A DNA stretch of 12,406 nucleotides from CAYMRB01 sp964392615. GTDB taxonomy: Bacteria; Planctomycetota; UBA8108. The translations under genes and the position numbers were made by a program. The notes beneath the pieces were generated by a model that was not told where the DNA came from, made no database searches, and worked only from the letters and a program-made list of their open reading frames with translations. Shown one piece after another: positions 1 through 8,337 of this stretch (position 1 is its first letter; each line of letters starts with the position of its first letter). The DNA is taken from contig CAYMRB010000307.1 of NCBI GenBank assembly GCA_964392615.1, positions 1 through 12,406 of the forward strand, written 5' to 3'.

Positions 1-330
1 GGGAGCTTGGCACCGTGCCCCCGGGACACAGTCCGGCGCGAAGCCACGAGGGAGCCCCCGGCGAGACGCAACTGCAAACCTCCTGCTTGGAAGGACTTAC
101 GAGCCGCACCGCCGCGCGAGAGGCACGGAACGGCGATTGCTATCAGACCGAGCACTCCCCGTGTGAGGCGTTCCGGGAGTAGGAGAAGGCCGACCTGGTT
201 TCGGTCGGAACGCCGGGTCCTCGTTGGACGCGACGTTTTCGTTCAGTCCAGGTGTGGCGCTCTCACACGGGGGTATCACCACCCTGTAACTCCTGCCGCG
301 CGGCCATGGTCGCATGGCAGGAGTTTTTTC
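1..330 (+). ncRNA. candidate structured RNA or 3' UTR, unclassified
   Basis: This stretch has no convincing protein gene; its open frames are short, low in complexity and show no family motifs. On the plus strand it folds well by eye. An 11-bp perfect long-range stem joins CCCCGTGTGAG (157-167) to CTCACACGGGG (262-272). It encloses one hairpin built from GCGTT/AACGC (168-172/209-213) and CCGACC/GGTCGG (190-195/203-208), and a second from TGGAC/GTCCA (225-229/246-250) with ACG-TTTT-CGT at its tip. Further left is CCGGGAC-ACA-GTCCGG (21-36). The block ends in an intrinsic terminator at 288-329. I checked for signature sequences of RNase P RNA, tmRNA, SRP RNA, 5S rRNA and common riboswitches and did not find them. 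The 5' end is unknown and may lie left of the window. It could also be the 3' UTR of a gene outside the window. Confidence 0.4.
288..329 (+). terminator. intrinsic (Rho-independent) terminator
   Basis: A 10-bp perfect stem, AACTCCTGCC (288-297) with GGCAGGAGTT (316-325), runs into an uninterrupted T-run at 324-329. The 18-nt loop has a further short GCG/CGC pairing (298-300/311-313). The T-run follows the stem only on the plus strand, so it stops transcripts coming from the left edge. On the minus strand the stem is followed by mixed sequence, so it is not an obvious terminator for metF, which converges on it. Confidence 0.85.
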
Positions 331-385
331 GTGCGTGCAAGAGCCGCCGAGGCCTCCCCGTCGCGCGCCCGTCTTCGAGCCAGGC

Positions 386-1288
386 TCAGGAGATCGTCGT
401 CGATCGCGCCGGCAAGTGCTCGCTGTCGCGCAGCGCCCCGATGATCCGCTGCATGTGGATCGCGCGGTTCAGCACGTAGAAGTGCAGGCCGGGCGAGCCG
501 CGCTCGAGGAGATCCCGGCACTGGGCGATGCACCACTCGTCGCCGACAGCCTTGACCGCCTCGGAATCGTCCCCGCCGAGGTCGAGTCGCTCGGCGAGCC
601 CTGCCGGGATGCTCGCGCCGCACATCGACGAGATGCGGCGGATCTGCGGGTAGGACTGGATCGGCAGGAGGCCCGGCACGATCGGCACGTCGATGCCGAT
701 CTCGCGCGCTCGCTCGACGAACCGGAAGTAGCAGTCGTTGTCGTAGAAGAGCTGCGTAACAACGACCTCGGCGCCCGCGTCGACCTTTCGCTTCAGATTT
801 GCGAGGTCGGTCTCCATGTCCGGCGCCTCGATGTGCTTCTCCGGATAGCCGGCCACCGCGATGCCGAACTGCCCTTTCGCCTTCAGGTGCGCGACGAGCT
901 CGTTCGCGTGCGCGAAGCCGCCCTCGACCGGCTCGAACGTATCCTGCCCCTGCGGAGGATCCCCGCGCAGAGCGACGATGTTTTCGATGCCGGTGCGGCG
1001 GATGTGCTCGATCTGGGCGTCGATCTGCTCGACCGTCACGCCGACGCACGTATAGTGCGACGCGCACTCGAGGCCGAACTCGTTGCGGATCATCGCCGCG
1101 ATCTCGACCGTCTTGACGCGCGTCGTCCCCATCGCGCCGTACGTGACGGTCATGAACGTCGGCTTGAGCGCTACCAGCCGCGGCAGCACCTCGCGCAGGT
1201 TCTGCATCGCCTTGTCGGTCTTCGGCGGGAAGACCTCGAACGACACGACTGGGGCTTCAGGGGACTCGAAGTACTCGGCGAACCTCAT
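386..1288 (-). CDS. metF: 5,10-methylenetetrahydrofolate reductase
   Basis: Cytoplasmic flavoenzyme that reduces 5,10-methylene-THF to 5-methyl-THF, the methyl donor for methionine synthase. The 300-aa product matches the usual bacterial length. Family motifs appear in order: SFEVFPPKT (16-24, with the conserved Glu18 near the N-terminus), TVTYGAMGTTR (47-57), ALRGDPP (106-112), AGYPEKH (146-152), TQLFYDN (178-184), PGLLPI (205-210) and HFYVLNR (259-265). The ATG is the first start in frame and has a weak GAGAGAG stretch just upstream. It lies 96 nt after atpC on the same strand with no terminator between, so it is probably the last gene of the atp transcript. I see no SAM- or SAH-responsive riboswitch in the 96-nt gap, which holds only a small 5-bp hairpin (1334-1350). 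No intrinsic terminator is visible after the stop. Confidence 0.95.
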   Translation of the reverse strand: MRFAEYFESPEAPVVSFEVFPPKTDKAMQNLREVLPRLVALKPTFMTVTYGAMGTTRVKTVEIAAMIRNEFGLECASHYTCVGVTVEQIDAQIEHIRRTGIENIVALRGDPPQGQDTFEPVEGGFAHANELVAHLKAKGQFGIAVAGYPEKHIEAPDMETDLANLKRKVDAGAEVVVTQLFYDNDCYFRFVERAREIGIDVPIVPGLLPIQSYPQIRRISSMCGASIPAGLAERLDLGGDDSEAVKAVGDEWCIAQCRDLLERGSPGLHFYVLNRAIHMQRIIGALRDSEHLPARSTTIS

Positions 1289-1384
1289 CGATCTCTCTCA
1301 CTTCTCTCGCACTGTGACGCTACGCGCCGCTGTCGGGTGCCGGAAACCCGCTACCAGAAACCAGTCGAGAGAGCCGAGAAGCCG

Positions 1385-1780
1385 TCAAGACGACGCGAGA
1401 CGCGCACGCGCCTTCGCGATCGCCAGCTGCTTCGAATACTCTTCTCGATCCTCCACCGAGCTCCCCGACGCGGGCGGCGACCCCTCGAGCTGCTCGACGG
1501 CGCCATTCGCGGTCGCTGCGTCGAGACTGTCGACAGGAGCCGCTTCGACGGCCAGAACGGTCACCTTGTCCTCGACCACCTGGACGAATCCGCCGCATAC
1601 GAAGAACCGCCGTCCGGGGCCCGCGGCCTCCTGAACGCGCAGCTCACCGTGGCCGAGCGTGCCGACAAGGGGCGCATGCCGCGGCAGAAAGCCCATCTCG
1701 CCGTCCGCAGCAGGCACGACGACGGAAGACACCGGGCCCTCGAAGACGAGCTCTTCGGGCGTCGTGATGGTGCATTCCAT
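1385..1780 (-). CDS. atpC: F1 ATP synthase epsilon subunit
   Basis: The epsilon subunit of the F1 central stalk binds gamma and the c-ring and commonly inhibits ATP hydrolysis. The 131-aa protein has the conserved N-terminal beta-sandwich pattern: TPEELVFEG (7-15), GEMGFLPRHAPLV (27-39) and a later GGFVQVVEDKVTVLA segment. A charged C-terminal region (EDREEYSKQLAIAKARARL) fits the helical hairpin, though a Ser/Pro/Gly-rich stretch precedes it and shortens the first helix region. The start ATG is 4 nt after the atpD stop, with a GAAGGGAG ribosome site inside the end of atpD, so translation is probably coupled. Confidence 0.93.
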   Translation of the reverse strand: MECTITTPEELVFEGPVSSVVVPAADGEMGFLPRHAPLVGTLGHGELRVQEAAGPGRRFFVCGGFVQVVEDKVTVLAVEAAPVDSLDAATANGAVEQLEGSPPASGSSVEDREEYSKQLAIAKARARLASS

Positions 1781-1784
1781 CGCC

Positions 1785-3269
1785 TTACGCTCCCTTCTTC
1801 AGCGCCTCGGCCTTGGCGACCGCCTCCTCGATCGTGCCGACATACATGAAGGCACCGAGAGGCAGGTGGTCCCACTTACCTTCGACCAATTCCTTGAAAC
1901 TCCGCACCGTGTCGGCGATCGACACGTACTTGCCGTCGAGGTTGGTGAAGGCCTTCGCGACAGCGAACGGCTGCGAGAAGAAGCGCTCGATACGCCGCGC
2001 GCGCTCGACGACGACCTTGTCCTCCTCGCTGAGCTCGTCCATGCCGAGGATAGCGATAATGTCCTGCAGGTCCTGGTAGCGCTGCAGAATCTGGAGAACG
2101 CGCTGCGCGACGTCGTAGTGTTCCTGACCGACGTGCTCGGCCGTCAGGATACGCGACGACGACTTCAGCGGATCGATCGCCGGGTAGATTCCCTTCTCCG
2201 AGATGCCACGGTCGAGGACGGTCGTCGCGTCGAGGTGGCTGAACGCCGCGGCGGGCGCCGGGTCGGTCAAGTCGTCGGCCGGCACGTAGATCGCCTGCAC
2301 ACTGGTGATCGAGCCGCCCTTGGTCGACGTGATTCGTTCCTGCAGCTCGCCCATCTCCGTCGCCAGCGTGGGCTGGTAACCCACGGCGGAGGGCATACGA
2401 CCGAGGAGCGCGGAGACCTCGGAGCCGGCCTGCGAGAACCGGAAGATGTTGTCGATGAAGAGCAGCACGTCCGCGCTCGACTGATCGCGAAAGTTCTCGG
2501 CCATCGTCAGCGCCGACAGCGCGACGCGAAGACGAGCGCCGGGCGGCTCGTTCATCTGACCGAACACGAGGACGGTCTTGTCGAGCACCGACGTCGTCGT
2601 GCCGTCGGCCTGCTCGATGACGGCGTCCTTCATCTCGTTCCAGAGGTCGTTTCCTTCGCGAGTTCTCTCGCCGACGCCCGCGAAGCACGAGTAACCGCCG
2701 TGCTTCGTCGCGACGTTGTTGATCAGCTCCTGGATCAACACCGTCTTGCCGAGACCCGCGCCACCGAAGAGGCCGGTCTTACCGCCCTTCGAGTACGGCG
2801 TCAGCAGATCGACGACCTTGATACCGGTCTCGAAGACCTCGGTCTTCGGGCTCAGCTCGTCGAACTCCGGCGGATCGCAGTGGATCGGGCGTCGCTGGGT
2901 GGCGGGACACGGCCCGCCCTTGTCGACCGGGTTGCCCAGCAGGTTGAAGACGCGACCGAGGACTTCGTCGCCGACCGGCACCGAGATCGGCGCGTTGGTG
3001 TCGGTGACCTCCTCGCCGCGGACGATACCGTCGGTCGAGCCCATCGCGACCGCGCGCACGCGGTTGCCGCCGAGGTGCTGCTGCACCTCGCACACGAGGG
3101 TGAAGTCCTCTTTCTTCGCCGTCACCGGGTCCGTGATCGTCGTCTGGACCTCGAGCGCGTGGAAGATGTCGGGCAGGTGGCCCTCCGGGAACTCGGCGTC
3201 GAGGGTCGCGCCGATGATCTGGACGACCTTGCCCTTGACCCCGGCACCTTCTGCTGTCGCTGGACTCAT
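1785..3269 (-). CDS. atpD: F1 ATP synthase beta subunit (catalytic)
   Basis: Catalytic nucleotide-binding subunit of F1 at the cytoplasmic face of the membrane; three copies alternate with alpha. The 494-aa length is slightly above the roughly 460-480 typical of bacteria. Visible landmarks are the P-loop GGAGLGKT (169-176, Leu where most have Val), GERTREGN (200-207) with catalytic Glu201, the Walker B strand LLFIDNI (269-275), and the DELSEED lever (411-417). A segment around 119-135 (GPCPATQRRPIHCDPP) carries two cysteines not usual in well-studied homologues. The ATG follows a 51-nt gap after atpG that contains a 6-bp hairpin. The match is extensive, so the assignment is secure. Confidence 0.98.
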   Translation of the reverse strand: MSPATAEGAGVKGKVVQIIGATLDAEFPEGHLPDIFHALEVQTTITDPVTAKKEDFTLVCEVQQHLGGNRVRAVAMGSTDGIVRGEEVTDTNAPISVPVGDEVLGRVFNLLGNPVDKGGPCPATQRRPIHCDPPEFDELSPKTEVFETGIKVVDLLTPYSKGGKTGLFGGAGLGKTVLIQELINNVATKHGGYSCFAGVGERTREGNDLWNEMKDAVIEQADGTTTSVLDKTVLVFGQMNEPPGARLRVALSALTMAENFRDQSSADVLLFIDNIFRFSQAGSEVSALLGRMPSAVGYQPTLATEMGELQERITSTKGGSITSVQAIYVPADDLTDPAPAAAFSHLDATTVLDRGISEKGIYPAIDPLKSSSRILTAEHVGQEHYDVAQRVLQILQRYQDLQDIIAILGMDELSEEDKVVVERARRIERFFSQPFAVAKAFTNLDGKYVSIADTVRSFKELVEGKWDHLPLGAFMYVGTIEEAVAKAEALKKGA

Positions 3270-3289
3270 GTCTCGGTTCTCTGTTACGG

Positions 3290-3307
3290 GATCTCTGGTT
3301 CGAGATC
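3290..3307 (-). other. small hairpin in the atpG-atpD gap
   Basis: GATCTC (3290-3295) and GAGATC (3302-3307) form a perfect 6-bp inverted repeat with a 6-nt loop in the 51-nt space between atpG and atpD. No T-run follows on either strand, so it is not a terminator. It could be an mRNA processing or stability element; a chance palindrome is also possible. Confidence 0.35.
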
Positions 3308-3320
3308 TGCTGGGAATACT

Positions 3321-4190
3321 CTAGTCCAAGGCCTCGGCGCCGCCGACGATCTCCATGATCTGCTGCGTGATGGACGCCTGCCGCTGCCGGTTGTACTTGC
3401 CGGTGTAGAAACGCACCAGCTCACCGGCGTTGTCCGTCGCGAGCTTCATCGCGATGCGGCGCGCGATCTGCTCGCTGGCCGCAGCCTCGAGCAGAATGCG
3501 GTACAGCGCGTGGCGGACCGAAAACGGCAGCAGCTCCTCGAGAATCGCGTCAGGGCCCGGCTCGAAGATGAAGTCGGTACCGCCACTGCCAGACGCATCG
3601 GCTTCCGGCGGCACGATCGGCAGAAGCTGCACGAACGCCGCCTTCTGCACGACCGCCGAGTGGTACTGCGTCGTCGCGACCATGACGCGATCGACTTCGC
3701 CCTTCTCGAAGCGCGCCATGAAGCCGTCGGCGAGCTCCTGCGCGTCCTGGAAGCGCGGCTTGTCCTCGATGTGCGAGTACGCCGTGTCGACCGCCACCTT
3801 ACGGAAGCGGAAGCGCGACGCGCCCTTCTTACCGATGATCGACACGCTGGTCTCGCGACCGGCCGCGCGCTCGGACGCGATCCACTTCTCGGCGAGGTTG
3901 GCGACGTTCGCGTTGTAGCCGCCGCAGAGGCCGCGATTCGCCGTGATGACCAGCAGCGCGTTGCGCTGGATCTCGTCGCGCTCGCGCACCAGGCCGCTGT
4001 CGATCGAACCACCACGCGACACGAGGCTGTCCATCAGCTCGCGCAGCTTCGCAGAGTACGGCGTCGACGCGTCGACGCGATTGATCGTCTGCTTCGACTT
4101 CGCGGCCGAGACCATCTCCATCGTCCGGGTGATCTTCCGGGTGTTGGAGATGCTCTTGATCTTCTTGCTGATGTCCTTGAGGCTCGCCAT
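3321..4190 (-). CDS. atpG: F1 ATP synthase gamma subunit
   Basis: The rotor shaft of F1, linking the c-ring to the alpha3beta3 hexamer. The 289-aa protein has the typical length. The N-terminal coiled-coil helix begins MASLKDISKKIKSISNTRKI and continues TRTMEMVSAAK, the central Rossmann-like part has ITANRGLCGGYNANV (82-96), and the C-terminal helix ends in ITQQIMEIVGGAEAL, the most conserved region of gamma. The ATG lies 11 nt after the atpA stop, and the sequence TGAGGA overlapping that stop acts as the ribosome site. Order alpha-gamma-beta-epsilon is standard. Confidence 0.97.
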   Translation of the reverse strand: MASLKDISKKIKSISNTRKITRTMEMVSAAKSKQTINRVDASTPYSAKLRELMDSLVSRGGSIDSGLVRERDEIQRNALLVITANRGLCGGYNANVANLAEKWIASERAAGRETSVSIIGKKGASRFRFRKVAVDTAYSHIEDKPRFQDAQELADGFMARFEKGEVDRVMVATTQYHSAVVQKAAFVQLLPIVPPEADASGSGGTDFIFEPGPDAILEELLPFSVRHALYRILLEAAASEQIARRIAMKLATDNAGELVRFYTGKYNRQRQASITQQIMEIVGGAEALD

Positions 4191-4201
4191 GCGCTAATTC
4201 C

Positions 4202-5717
<1,516 letters not shown>

Positions 5718-5734
<17 letters not shown>

Positions 5735-6314
5735 GGACCATCTCACTTCCGAACTTCAGCGCCAGCATGTCAGCGCGCATGTCGTCCAGAGCCGTCTTCA
5801 AGCTACCGTCGGCGACCATGCCCTCGTAGCGGACGACAAGCCCGCCGAGGATGTCCGGATCGACGTCGGCCGTGATCTCCACTCGCTTCCCCAGCTTCGC
5901 GGCCATGCGATCGCGCAGGTTCCCGACCAACTCGTCGCCGAGGGCCGAGGCTGACGTGATCGCCGCCCGGACGAGCCCGATGTGCTCGTCGTGAAGCCGT
6001 CCGAACTCCGCGAGGATCCCGGCGAGATGCCGCTCGCGGCTCTTGTCGAGGAGCAGCAGGAGAAAGTTGACGAGGATATCCGACACCTTGCCGCGCAGAG
6101 CGCGCTCGAGCACCTCGCGCTTCGTCGAGTTCTCGAGCCGCGGACTCTCGACGAAGAGCTCGAAGTCCGGCTCGGCGGCGAAAATCTTGCGCAGCGCCGC
6201 GACCTCGTCAGCGACGTCGGAGAGCACTCCCCCGGGCAGAGTCGCAGGACCTGCCGCGTCGGCGGCCCCGAGCAACGCCCGAGCGTAGATGGTGTCGATC
6301 TGTTCTACCTGCAT
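5718..6314 (-). CDS. atpH: F1 ATP synthase delta subunit (OSCP-type)
   Basis: The delta subunit joins the peripheral stalk (b dimer) to the top of F1. The 198-aa product has the family layout: an N-terminal helical domain starting EQIDTIYARALLGAA, the SPRLENSTKREVLERAL segment, a run of leucines FLLLLLDKSRERHL, and a C-terminal domain containing VEITADVDPDILGGLVVRYEG. It is slightly longer than the usual 175-185 aa. The ATG is close to an upstream in-frame stop (18 nt away), which fixes the start within a few codons; no clear Shine-Dalgarno is seen. A 144-nt non-coding gap separates it from atpF, the longest inside the operon. Confidence 0.93.
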
Positions 6315-6458
6315 GACACGACTTTCTGCGCGCTACCCTGCCTCGCGGACGATCGCGACACTCTCGATCCCGAGCCCCCCTGCCGCCGAGCGTCTCGACG
6401 GTCTGTCCGGGGACGCGGCGAAGCCCGCCACAGGCGACGCCGGCCAGTCTTCCGCGAC

Positions 6459-7076
6459 TCAATTGTCGGATTCGAACTGGCTGAGGCGCTCCTCGACGAG
6501 CTTCTCGTGGTCTTTCGGATCCAGATTCTTGCGGATGAGCTGGTTCGCGATGTCGAACGAAATCTCGACCGACTTCAGGTGAAGCTGCTGCAGCGCAGCC
6601 TGCTTCGCCAGGTCGATCTCGCGCACCGCACGGCCCGCGATCTCCTCGGCATCGCTGTTCGCATCCGCGACGATCCGGGCCTTGATCTTCTCCGCGTCGG
6701 CCTTGCCTTCCTCGATGATCGTCTGCGCCTCACGGCGCGCGGCGTCGAGGTCGGCCTGGTGACGCTGCATCATCTCCTCGGCCTCGGACTTCGCCTTCTC
6801 GGCCGCAGCCAGCGAGTCGCGAATCTCCAGCGCGCGCCGGTCCATCGCTTCGAGGATCGGCGGCAGGAGCTTCTTCCAAAGGATGAAGAGGACGATGCAG
6901 AACGAGATGATCGCCCAGACGGTCACCGGGATCAGCGGGTCATCCTTCTCGTGGCCGTCCCCTTCCGGCGCGGCCAGAAGAATGGCCGGCGTGCAGACGA
7001 GAAGCGTCACGAGCAGAGCTCGCAGCCCCGCGCTCCCGCGCGAGAAACCGGATCGCCAGCAACGGGCGAGTCTCAT
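6459..7076 (-). CDS. atpF: Fo ATP synthase b subunit with N-terminal signal-like extension
   Basis: The membrane-anchored peripheral-stalk subunit. I choose the ATG that overlaps the atpE stop as ATGA (205 aa); a longer frame would overlap atpE by 61 nt. Residues 1-35 look like a cleavable signal peptide: arginine-rich start, hydrophobic core LRALLVTLLVCTPAILL, possible cleavage at LLA/AP (34-36). A short acidic stretch follows, then the true anchor VTVWAIISFCIVLFILW (51-67), a KKLLPPILEAMDRR motif and a long charged coiled coil rich in Glu, Ala, Lys and Arg, ending in the delta-contacting helix. Known b subunits normally have one N-terminal anchor; a second hydrophobic segment of this type has been annotated in several phyla. 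Confidence 0.93.
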   Translation of the reverse strand: MRLARCWRSGFSRGSAGLRALLVTLLVCTPAILLAAPEGDGHEKDDPLIPVTVWAIISFCIVLFILWKKLLPPILEAMDRRALEIRDSLAAAEKAKSEAEEMMQRHQADLDAARREAQTIIEEGKADAEKIKARIVADANSDAEEIAGRAVREIDLAKQAALQQLHLKSVEISFDIANQLIRKNLDPKDHEKLVEERLSQFESDN

Positions 7077-7369
7077 GCGGCACCCGGCATCTTGAGGACG
7101 GCCATCAGTGCGACAACGACGGCGAAGAGGCACACACCTTCGATGAACGCCGCGGTCAGGATCATCGCGCCGCGGATGTCGCCGGACGCCTCGGGCTGCC
7201 GGGCGATGCTCTCGACCGACGCGGATGCGATCTTGCCGATGCCGAGACCGACGCCGATCGCGGCAAGGCCGACGCCGATGCCGGCACCGATCGCCGTGTA
7301 GAGGCTCGGCGGAGTTTCCTGAGCGATGAGGGTCATCAGCGAAGAGAAGAGCTCGACGGGAAAGTCCAT
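7073..7369 (-). CDS. atpE: Fo ATP synthase c subunit (rotor ring)
   Basis: A 98-aa hairpin protein of two membrane helices that forms the proton-driven ring. Helix 1 carries the glycine-rich motif in GAGIGVGLAAIGVGLGIG (28-45), the polar loop has ESIARQPEA (53-61), and helix 2 carries the essential carboxylate Glu77 in AAFIEGVCLFAVVVALM. Glu77 is followed by Gly, not the Ser/Thr of sodium-binding rings, and helix 1 lacks the sodium-type Gln, so protons are the likely coupling ion. About 20 residues precede the first helix, more than in E. coli. An AGGAG lies 10 nt before the ATG. A 76-nt gap separates it from atpB. Confidence 0.96.
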   Translation of the reverse strand: MDFPVELFSSLMTLIAQETPPSLYTAIGAGIGVGLAAIGVGLGIGKIASASVESIARQPEASGDIRGAMILTAAFIEGVCLFAVVVALMAVLKMPGAA

Positions 7370-7445
7370 CTGAGGACGACTCCTATATGAAGGTCAGCGG
7401 AACAGCTTCCGCTCAGAGACGAATCGAAGGCGACACTCCCGGCAC

Positions 7446-8288
7446 CTAGTGCTCCGGATGCACCGCCATCGACAGGAATACCGTGGTCAAAAACGTGAAG
7501 ACGAACGCCTGGATCACCGCGACGAGCAGCTCCAGGAAAGTCAGCAGGGTCACGGCGATGACGCTCACGAGCGAGATCGCCGCGCCGCCGATCAGGAAGT
7601 CCTTCGTGAAGACGGTCGTGAACCCGATCAGTACCGCCATCATGATGTGGCCGGCGGTCATGTTCGCGCAGAGTCGAATGGCCAACGCGCAGGGCCGAAT
7701 GACGTGCGCCACCAACTCGATCACGACGATGATCGGCAGGATGAAGATCGGCACGTGCGGAAACAGGTTCTTCGTGTAGGTCCAGACCCCGCCCTGCTCG
7801 CGAATACCGAGGTAGTGGTAGATGCAGAACGAGCAGATCGCGAGGGCCGGCGTGATCAAGTAGTTGGCCGGCGACGTGTTGCCCCCGTGCCCGATCAGAT
7901 CGAGGAACGGGATCAGCCCGATCAGGTTGCAGATCAGGATGTAGACGAAGAACGTCGCGATCAGCGGCAGGAACCGGTCGCCGTCTGTCCCCATGAAGGG
8001 GCGCGTCACGTTGTCCCGCAAGAACTCGAGCAGCGTCTCGACGAAGTTGCCCCAGCGCGACGGGACACGGCTGCGCCCGGCGTCCTTCGAGTACAGCCAG
8101 AAGAACACGACCGTCAGCACGCCGGCGACGACGAACAGCACGGACTGCTTGGTGATGCCGAGCGTCCAGAGGCTGTCGGAGACCTTGTCGGCCCAGCCGC
8201 CTTCGTCGAACAGACCCGCGCCGAGCCGGTCGTCCAGGACGTGGCTCATCGGGTCGGCCGCTGCGAGGAAGTCGAGGGAGAAGGGCAT
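7446..8288 (-). CDS. atpB: Fo ATP synthase a subunit
   Basis: The stator channel protein that passes protons to the c-ring. The 280-aa protein has multiple hydrophobic helices and the diagnostic ALAIRLCANMTAGH block (201-214), in which Arg205 corresponds to the essential E. coli Arg210. His214 and Glu253 (in TFLELLVAVIQAFVF) occupy the positions of the E. coli Glu219/His245 pair with the residues exchanged, the usual arrangement outside enterobacteria. Gln260 matches E. coli Gln252. The ATG has only a weak AAGAGC upstream; a second ATG at codon 14 is possible. It precedes atpE as in standard operons. Confidence 0.96.
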   Translation of the reverse strand: MPFSLDFLAAADPMSHVLDDRLGAGLFDEGGWADKVSDSLWTLGITKQSVLFVVAGVLTVVFFWLYSKDAGRSRVPSRWGNFVETLLEFLRDNVTRPFMGTDGDRFLPLIATFFVYILICNLIGLIPFLDLIGHGGNTSPANYLITPALAICSFCIYHYLGIREQGGVWTYTKNLFPHVPIFILPIIVVIELVAHVIRPCALAIRLCANMTAGHIMMAVLIGFTTVFTKDFLIGGAAISLVSVIAVTLLTFLELLVAVIQAFVFTFLTTVFLSMAVHPEH

Positions 8289-8337
8289 GCTCTTGATCCG
8301 CGATCGCTCGCGGTTCTCTACGTTCGAATCACCGCGA

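Noticed and set aside
20..75. Resemblance to a cyclic di-GMP-I riboswitch (GCGAAGCCACGAGGG, GACGCAACTGC)
   Set aside because: Only isolated fragments resemble the consensus; the required order, GNRA-type tetraloop and receptor pairing are missing, and no gene lies downstream on that strand.
150..290. Possible 5S rRNA or 6S RNA on either strand
   Set aside because: The CCGAAC and GAAG-TAAGC blocks of 5S are absent, and the three-way junction does not fit the long single hairpin with central bubble of 6S RNA.
1289..1384. SAM or SAH riboswitch upstream of metF
   Set aside because: None of the conserved cores was found; only a 5-bp hairpin is present.
314..1849. 511-aa open frame on the plus strand antisense to metF and atpC
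   Set aside because: It is an antisense shadow of GC-rich genes and starts inside the terminator region; no recognisable domain.
6208..6462. 84-aa minus-strand frame starting with TTG in the atpF-atpH gap
   Set aside because: It runs into atpH in another frame, is Arg/Gly-rich without motifs, and has a rare start; the gap is better treated as non-coding.
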